Assembly: GCA_015847255.1 (NCBI GenBank)
Contig: JADLZK010002559.1
Span: 1 to 64,000, forward strand
DNA: 64,000 nt
Reading direction: 5' to 3'
Source of the DNA: Hyparrhenia diplandra
Taxonomy: Eukaryota; Streptophyta; Magnoliopsida; Poales; Poaceae
Part shown: one piece after another, positions 57,702 through 64,000 of the stretch
Layout of the letters: each line of letters starts with the position of its first letter
Position numbering within the stretch: position 1 is the first letter of the stretch
The notes under the pieces: model-generated
Database searches by the model: none
The model's input: only the letters and a program-made list of their open reading frames with translations
Told to the model about the DNA's origin: nothing
Made by a program: the position numbers and the translations under genes

Positions 57702-57930
57702 CACTACACCACAACCCAATTATACGTCTCGACCAATGGTCGGTAAAAATACGAAATAGCGTTGGGCGGTCGGTCGGCATATCTCTCGTAACGGACGGTG
57801 GTCGCTATATCCTACTTTTTGCGGCCGAGGTTGGTCGCTATTTTGATTTTAATTTAGCGTTGGACGGTTGGTCGGTGCGCATCATTTATCGGGTCCATCG
57901 GTCGGTCGGTAATTAGGCCTACCCGCCCAC
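57702..57930. mobile_element. CACTA (En/Spm-type) terminus with subterminal repeats
   Basis: CACTACACCACAACCC at 57702 is a CACTA-type end. The next 200 bases hold several copies of a GGTCGGT/ACCGACC-type motif in both orientations (near 57739, 57767, 57830, 57865 and 57898), as expected of subterminal transposase-binding repeats. The opposite end and a 3-bp duplication were not found, so the true extent is unknown. Confidence 0.6.
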
Positions 57931-60300
57931 GATCCCATTCGCACCTAAAATTTCCCCTCAAGTGGCGCCTAAAATTTTAGAACCCACATGTCAGTTAAGA
58001 TTTGGAATATAGCAGATTTGCCGCACGACAGTAAAAATAGAAAACGGCTTGGTTTCTCACCGTTGGGCCGCGCTTGCTCGGGTCGCGGCACCGCATCGCA
58101 CCCCGTGCTCAGCTGGGGCGACCGGCCCGCGAGGAGGACTAGTCGCAAACGCACGTCGATGGTCTGCGGTCGGGACTCGCCAGAGCCGTCTCGGGCGAGC
58201 GCTGGTTGGCCCGATGCTCATCTACTACTCACCAACAAACCAATCACAAAGATCAAGTCTCCTATTTTTGTGGGAAAATAAATGGTAAATAAAGATCCTA
58301 ATACAATATCTTCTTGTGTGGCCTCTTGCTGGGCCTAATAGGCGTCCATCATCCACGTAAGGCACTTTGGTGGCGTTGGTACGTGATGCCCAGTCATAAC
58401 AGCCCGGCAAAGCGCGCCAAAGCGGGAATTTCCCAAGTCATTTGTCGTTAGCCATGTCGCGCCTGTGGGACTCACGACATGCACGCCAGCAGCGCACGAA
58501 CTGAGCTGACAACAGTTGTTTGCCGCTGGCCATTGTGCATTGGTGGCGCCAAGGGCCGAGTCAGCTGGTGGCAAGCAGTGGAGCGCAAACTTGTGGAGGC
58601 CCACGCGTGGAAGACTTCATGGAGCTTGGTGCCCACTCTAGATGGCGAAGCACGGTATGCCACTTGACCTGGTCCTGTCTTGTCACCTCAGAGTGTCCAT
58701 GGCCAAGTCAAAATATGCGGCCCCAGGCTTACCGCTGCCGAGACTCCAGCGAGGGCATCGGGTGGTGGAGGAGGCGCAAAGCTGCACCAGTCAGCGCAGG
58801 CACCACAGCCTGTCAAGTCGCGTGATGTTGGTCATCGTTGTGGTGCTTGGCATACTATTAAGTTTGGAATAGGTGATCCTCGATGCTCGTTGAGGGAAGT
58901 TTTTCACGGCTGTGTAGGAAAACATTGACCGTGTTGGTCTTGCGCGAGCGCGGCAGTGCGGCTCACGCAACTGTCCTGGTGATACTTCAGATTAACAGAA
59001 AGACTTGTGTGTGTTGTTATTTAGGTGGTGGTGTAGGAAGGGGTGGGAGGTCTGATGTCCGGCGCTCTGAAGCCTCGACATTGAGGAGGTGCCGTTGGGG
59101 CGAGGGAGCTACAACAGAGTGGAGATTTGCTCTACTTAATATCTTCAATCTATGGTTTGGGATAATCACAAAGATCCAATTCTATCTTTGAAAAACTAAA
59201 TGGAAGATAAGATAATACAATATCTCCTTGGGCGCGTGCAGCTTCACTGCTGGGCCCTATGGCATACGCATCGAGCCACATGGGCCTTCAGCAGCGTTTG
59301 TACGTCACACGCCGTTACAACATACATCATGTATAAAAGCCAACTCGCATTTATTGTCTACAATTGAAAGAAATTATGCTAATGTTAGGAAGTATGGTAT
59401 CGATTTTATATGGATGTTAAATAATTTAGTTGTTTTATTTGGCTTCATATTTTAAAGTTAATTTTAATATATTTTCTACTGGTTAATAGAACTAAATAAA
59501 TAGTTATAAAGCGTTAAAATTACCGTAGTCGCTACAGAATTCCAGGGTTGCTAAAGTGAGAATTTAGTTTTATTCTGCTTCATATTTTGAGTTTAGATTT
59601 TGGTTCTTTTTCTCAAGGTAAGTTCCAAAGAAATAATCATAACTTGACTCTAGTGTGTTCTAAAGGATTCATCACTATTATGGTGTGGTGAGATCCTGTG
59701 GTGATGATGGATCGCATGTGAGGAGAGTCCAACAATTTTGGCTTCCCCATATGCATGAGAAAGAAGTTATAGAAGATTTATATTGCGAGACGCTCAATTT
59801 AGTTAGTCATCGTATATGATGCAAAGTCTAGGCTACAAAGAGATTGGAACTGAAGTACATAGGAAATTATATCTTTTAGCATTTCCATGTAAAAGAGACA
59901 CTGCTTGATTATATGGATATTGACTCGCGTTCGAATTCAATTTGAGAGATTTTACTAAGTTGTTGTAGAGTTGACAGGGTATGTTATAAGCTGTTTGGTT
60001 TTTGTTAATTTGTGCGTGAAATTTTTAATAGTTTTCAAAGTCATTTTAAATGTTTTTGTTTATTTGTTAGGTGTGTTATTTGTTATTGTCATATTGGAAC
60101 TACATTCTTGCTTGGATTTTTATTGCACATTAAATGGAAGTATATCGCTACGTTATGAAAAGAAAACAGTTCTATGGTTGCAGATTGTATGGGAGTGTGT
60201 GTGTTGGAGAAAGGTATGTGTCTCTATTATAAGATAATTTCTTAGGAAATTTCATTACAACTTAGTTATACGACGATACGTCATCTTTGTACATACGCAA
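57931..60300. repeat. Unassigned region with a diverged repeated block
   Basis: A block around 58241-58345 (AATCACAAAGATC, AAATAAATGGTAAATAA, ATACAATATCTTCTTG, TGCTGGGCC) recurs around 59164-59262 (AATCACAAAGATCC, AACTAAATGGAAGATAA, ATACAATATCTCCTTGGG, TGCTGGGCC) in the same orientation. Open frames in between are GC-rich without known domains. The rest is AT-rich. Confidence 0.5.
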
Positions 60301-60309
60301 AGATGTCAA

Positions 60310-60973
60310 AGACAGGGATTGGGCACGAGGTTGGGCTATATCTACTGACAGCGGCGAGTCATAAGTTAGTGTCTCAAAGAGATTGTTGATCTTTTCCTAG
60401 ACTCACAACTTTTCCCCACCTCTAGAACTAGCCTAGACGGTTAATGTTATAGCTATGATAGAACTAGGGCTTGAGATCTCGACTTGGTGACTTGATGATT
60501 GAATGACTTGGAATGGAATGCAATGAATTAGGGTTTCACCGGGGTTGAGTGGGTCTTGTTATATAGCCACGAAGGATGCAGCATGGGCCTACGGGATCAA
60601 AGCGGAGCCTTGATCAATGGTGTAGATGGCTTCTCAATGTAAGGTGGTGAAGACCCGAGCATAAGAATGTAGAGGGTGCGCATTTGGGCTAACTTGGCTG
60701 GCGGCCCTATGCTAGGTGGGTCCCGCCGCCGGGGCATGTCTTCGTTCTTCTAGAGTCTTCTTCGTGGAGCCAAGTTTAGTTACTTTATGGATAAGTCTTT
60801 GCATCGCATGGGCTCTCAAACTACGGCTTTTACCTTTTTAATCCTTGAAAATATATAATTCATCAAAAACTCATAAATTCAATTAGTAATGGCCTACTAT
60901 ATGTTGATATTCGTTTTATGCCCTAATTCCATGTTTAGTTGACTATTAAATACTGCAATAGTAGATACCAACA
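60310..60973 (-). mobile_element. Truncated, inverted relative of the solo LTR at 6734
   Basis: The reverse complement of 60831-60973 follows 6734-6875 block by block, including the ACCAACA/TGTTGAC-type terminus at 60973, GAATATCAACATA and an AAATATATAATTCATCAAAA block. Further in, TTGTTATATAGCC (60557) and TAGGGTTTCACC (60529) are the reversed TATA and leader blocks of 7284-7325. Similarity fades before about 60310, so the LTR 3' part is lost. Confidence 0.72.
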
Positions 60974-60984
60974 CACGTCACCGT

Positions 60985-61480
60985 CGGATTCACACACATG
61001 TTGTCCTTTGTTTCCGATCATACTTCCTCATACGACATTGAAGGAGCGTTCTTGGATGCGTTGGAAAGCGGAAGGGCGACAACTTTGTTTTGGATACGGT
61101 CCCGGCTCCGACGGATAGGTCCCCGGATCGTGCGTACCTAGTGACCATGGCGAGGCGTGGTCACCTATTTTTAGGCCAACTGGCCATGTATCGAGTCGGG
61201 CCTTAAGCCCATATTGTGGGCGTCCCTCCGGTCGCACCCCCGAAACCCTATGGCGTCTGTTTCGCACTATAAACTAAGTAGCCACCGCCGGTTAGTCACG
61301 GTTTTTGTTTATTAGTTTGAGTTTTCCATCGAGAAACTTGATTGTTTCATTGTAATTGTGAAGACGATTCCGCTTTCACGATGATCTAGAGCCCCATTCT
61401 TGATCTCCTCCATTACAGTCGATAAGTCCTTTGGAGATCGAGTTGCGGAACCCCCATATTCATAATCACTTCATTTATAT
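60985..61480 (+). mobile_element. Possible LTR promoter/leader remnant
   Basis: A CGCACTATAAACTAAGTAG segment (TATAAA at 61268) followed by GCCACCGCCGGTTAGTCACGG and a T-rich leader with GATCGAGTTGCGG resembles the U3-R-U5 part of grass LTRs. Ends not defined. An ordinary promoter is the alternative. Confidence 0.35.
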
Positions 61481-62264
61481 TTGCAGTTATGCAGTTTAGT
61501 GTTTTACACGTTTCTGGTGTCGGGCTGTTTCTTGATTCGCTTTGAAAGTCTTCTTGACGAGGCGCTTGAGTTTGATAAACTATCGGAGCCGTGGTGTAGC
61601 GGTTCTAGTGTTAATTGTGTTGATTTTGAAGCGGATCGTCAGCGTCACGTATATGTGTATATATATACCCAGTGTCCACGGTGTATACTCGAAGACGTAA
61701 GCACATGGGCCTATAGGTTGTCATCTTCTCCCTCACGTCGAGTGGGGCGGCCTCGCGCGCGGCGAGAGTCAGCGCCGCCGCGCGAGGACGCGGCCACTAC
61801 CTACGGCGCATAGGCATCGAGGCCGCCCTAGGGCTTCGCCATGACCACGAGCTCGTCCCTAGAGGGCGGGAGCTTACCATGAGCTGCTTGTCCGCCGCCG
61901 AGGGAGAGTATGGGGCGGTGCTCGCCGTACGCCGGCACAATACGGGTTGCTGCTTGAGGGATTCGCGAGAGGGAAGGCGCGGGTGCTTTCAGCACCGCCC
62001 AGGGCTAGTGTTCGCGGAAGGCCGCTAGGCTCACGCGCTGGGGAAAGCGCCCGGAGAAGGCGTCCACGGTCAGTCACGTCTAGCCGGCCTCGCGGTCGAG
62101 GTCGGAGGGTCGCGCCACGGGGAAGGGAGCGGTGGCAGATTGGGGCGGAGGGAAAGGGCTTTTGGGGCGAGAGATGCCGCATGCCGCTGCTGAGAAGACG
62201 CGTCGTATACAGAAGTAGGAGGGGCAATAGTGACACCGACGAAATAGGGAGCGAGGTGGGGAGG
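61481..62264. other. Unassigned, GC-rich toward the right
   Basis: 61735-62250 is GC-rich and open on both strands without recognisable protein similarity. Confidence 0.3.
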
Positions 62265-62520
62265 TGCTCGCTAGGGGTCATTGTGTGGAGATCTTTATAA
62301 GGTTTCTATCTGATTGCCTAAGGTTGGCTAGGGCGGGCCGTTGTAGCCTCATTTAGCCTCCACTATAGATGTTCTATCCAGGTCATCCACTCAAAATACA
62401 TTTGCACTGAGGATTTAAACCTCAAAATAAAGCTAGCATATTCACATCAAAAATGGCCCGCTGACGAATTTAAGTATCAACAATTTCTCGATTTTTAAAA
62501 GTTACAATTACACTTTTAAA
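62265..62520. repeat. Repeat copy 2, shared with 53860-54215
   Basis: Same ordered blocks as the other copy (CCTCATTTAGCCTCCACTA, GGTCATCCACT, AAAAGTTACAATTACAC), in the same orientation. Here it abuts the 3' end of the minus-strand DUF594 locus. Confidence 0.8.
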
Positions 62521-62562
62521 TGGACCGGTGAGATTAGATTTGGGTACCGTATATAATTTGCA

Positions 62563-64000
62563 TTACACGGCTGTACCGTCGGCTGAAATGGGGATGTCAG
62601 TGTACTGCACGTTGGTGTCGCGGTGGTCAGGGACGTAGGCTTGGACGCCGGCGTGGGTAAGCATGGCCCAGATATGCGTGATGAACTCGCCGCCGTTGGC
62701 CAGCGCCAGCGCGTGCGCGTCCGGTCCTCCGGCCGGCGAGCGGGCCACCAAGACGAGCAGCTCCGCCCACAGCTCCAGCAGCATCCCCAGACCCTCTCGC
62801 CGTGCACGGTCGGCGCCGCGCTGCCGCTGCTGCCGATCTCGCGCTCCAGCGCCTTGGCCAGCATCACGCCTTTCTCCATCGCCGTCGACACCTTAATGTC
62901 GTCGTCGCGGCCGAACCCGCTGCCATCAGCCGCTTGCGACGGTCCGCGGAGGTGCTGCAGGTGCCGCAGCCCTGGAAGAAGCCGGCGAGCTCGCCTTTGA
63001 TGTCGCGATACGCCTGCTCCGTCCACGCCGGGTCGTCCGGCAGGAGGCTCGGCTCGTAGGCCACGAGGTACGCGCAGTACCTCGACAGCGTCACGGCTGC
63101 CTCGCCGGCGGGTGGCAACGGGTGGCTCTTGCCGCCGTCACTCGCCTCCAGTAGCGTCGTCGCGAGATGCCACACCAGGATCACTGTGGCGGCGCCGCCG
63201 CTCTGGTCGCACGCCCACTCGAGGTGCCGGAAGCCGCCACGCCGCCGCAGCGCCTTGCTGAACTGGTGGCCCTCGGCGTCGTCGAGGTCGCGGAGCACGT
63301 CCTCGAGGGCCGCGGCGATGGCCACCTTGGCCTGGACGGTGATGACGGCGTCGGGGGAGGCCGACGAGGCGCCTCTTGAGCAGGCGCGAGCAGCATCCAG
63401 ACCCGCCGCGGATGGAGCTGGTGGAGCTTGAGCACGGTGAACTGGTGCACCTTGATCACGGCCTTGGAGCGCTTCTTCATCCAGAGGGCGGCCTTCACGG
63501 CCCGGCGGACGCTGCTCTTCTCCCGCAGGGAGAGCCGGCGGCCATAGCTGCAGAGCACGGAGGCGAGGTGCCAGTCGAGAGCAGGTACTGCGCGAACTCG
63601 TACGTCTCGACGGTGAGGAGCGTGAGCGTGAGGAGGAAGGTGACGATGAGGTCGGAGGAGGAGAGCACCATGCCGACGAGCACGGACGTCTGGTGCGCGA
63701 AGCACCTGTACTGGAGCACCATGTCCGTGGACACGCTGACGAGGCCGTGGAAGAAGGACGCCAGCACGCGGAACATGTCGCCGTTGCCGGTCACGAGCAT
63801 CACGGCGACGCAGTACAGGACCACGAACAGGATGGAGAAGACGAAGTTGGCGAAGAAGAGCTGCGGCTGGGGCAGCGCCAGCGGGATGATGGCCTGGTAG
63901 TACCTCCAGGAACGTCAGCTCCTGCTCCACCACGGCGAAGGCCCGCTCCGCGCCGAGCTCACCGAGGAGGCCGTCGCGCACGACGGCGCGCGCTTGGTGT
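62563..64000 (-). pseudogene. DUF4220/DUF594-family membrane protein, frameshifted, 5' end off window
   Basis: Reads from the right edge leftwards; coding continues beyond 64000. Order: RDGLLGELGAERAFAVVEQE, hydrophobic segments (QLFFANFVFSILFVVLYCVA; SSSDLIVTFLLTLTLLTVE), DWHLASVLCSYGRRLSLREK, then KKRSKAVIKVHQFTVLKLHQ. The DUF594 part follows: AIAAALEDVLRDLDDAEGHQ, HLEWACDQSGGAATVILVWH, LSRYCAYLVAYEPSLLPDD, VSTAMEKGVMLAKALEREIG, and near the end GGEFITHIWAMLTHAGVQAY. The stop is at 62563-62565. Five one-base-scale frame changes (near 63905, 63580, 63370, 62940 and 62785) interrupt an otherwise complete, nonsense-free reading. Either a young pseudogene or consensus errors. Role unknown; probably an integral membrane protein. 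Confidence 0.85.

Noticed and set aside
63376..63900. 174-codon plus-strand frame
   Set aside because: Antisense to the DUF4220 region, whose minus-strand frames give the expected membrane segments.
1..64000. tRNA, rRNA, known microRNA precursors or CRISPR arrays
   Set aside because: Looked for tRNA B-box-like GGTTCGAAT sequences, familiar plant microRNA cores and regular spacer-repeat arrays. The GGTTCGAAC hits at about 49950 and 50190 lie in a miniature element, and no array was seen.
1..64000. A novel multi-gene defence, biosynthetic or mobile system
   Set aside because: The host genes found (SAE1, one unknown gene, two DUF4220/DUF594 copies) are unrelated and dispersed among transposons; nothing suggests a functional cluster.

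Overview
The window looks like nuclear DNA from a grass (Poaceae). It combines a GC-rich, intron-containing nuclear gene with GC-rich single-exon coding DNA, DUF4220/DUF594 paralogues of the kind expanded in grasses, and abundant Stowaway, Tourist and hAT miniature elements, Copia and Gypsy LTRs and L1-type LINEs. The species cannot be fixed from the sequence alone. No bacterial, organellar, CRISPR, rRNA or tRNA feature was seen.

Layout. 1-9 kb is retrotransposon debris: a minus-strand Gypsy-type LTR ending at 3074, a broken Copia gag (3201-4225), and a Copia solo LTR (5458-8665) with a second solo LTR (6734-8232) nested inside it. 10.1-15.7 kb is a nearly full-length but mutated LINE with target-site duplications. 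18.4-24.6 kb is the main host gene, a ten-exon gene for SUMO-activating enzyme subunit 1 (SAE1), with a transposon in intron 2. 24.6-36.7 kb is mostly non-coding, with miniature elements, microsatellites, a minisatellite, a small retroposed insertion and another Copia LTR. 37.1-38.1 kb holds a single-exon gene of unknown function. 38.2-50.5 kb is non-coding, with three diverged copies of one repeat, several miniature elements and LINE remnants. 51.1-52.4 kb and 62.6-64.0 kb hold two broken, inverted DUF4220/DUF594 paralogues. Between them lie a 5'-truncated LINE, two hAT elements with 8-bp duplications, a CACTA-type end and LTR remnants.

All four host gene loci are broken by frameshifts, most of them one-base indels, several in or beside homopolymers. 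In SAE1 every splice site is intact and no in-frame nonsense substitution was found. That pattern suits consensus-sequence indel errors at least as well as gene death, so gene status here should be judged with read or transcript support. The genes do not form a pathway or operon. The strongest results are structural: exact insertion boundaries with duplications, nested insertions and local duplications.
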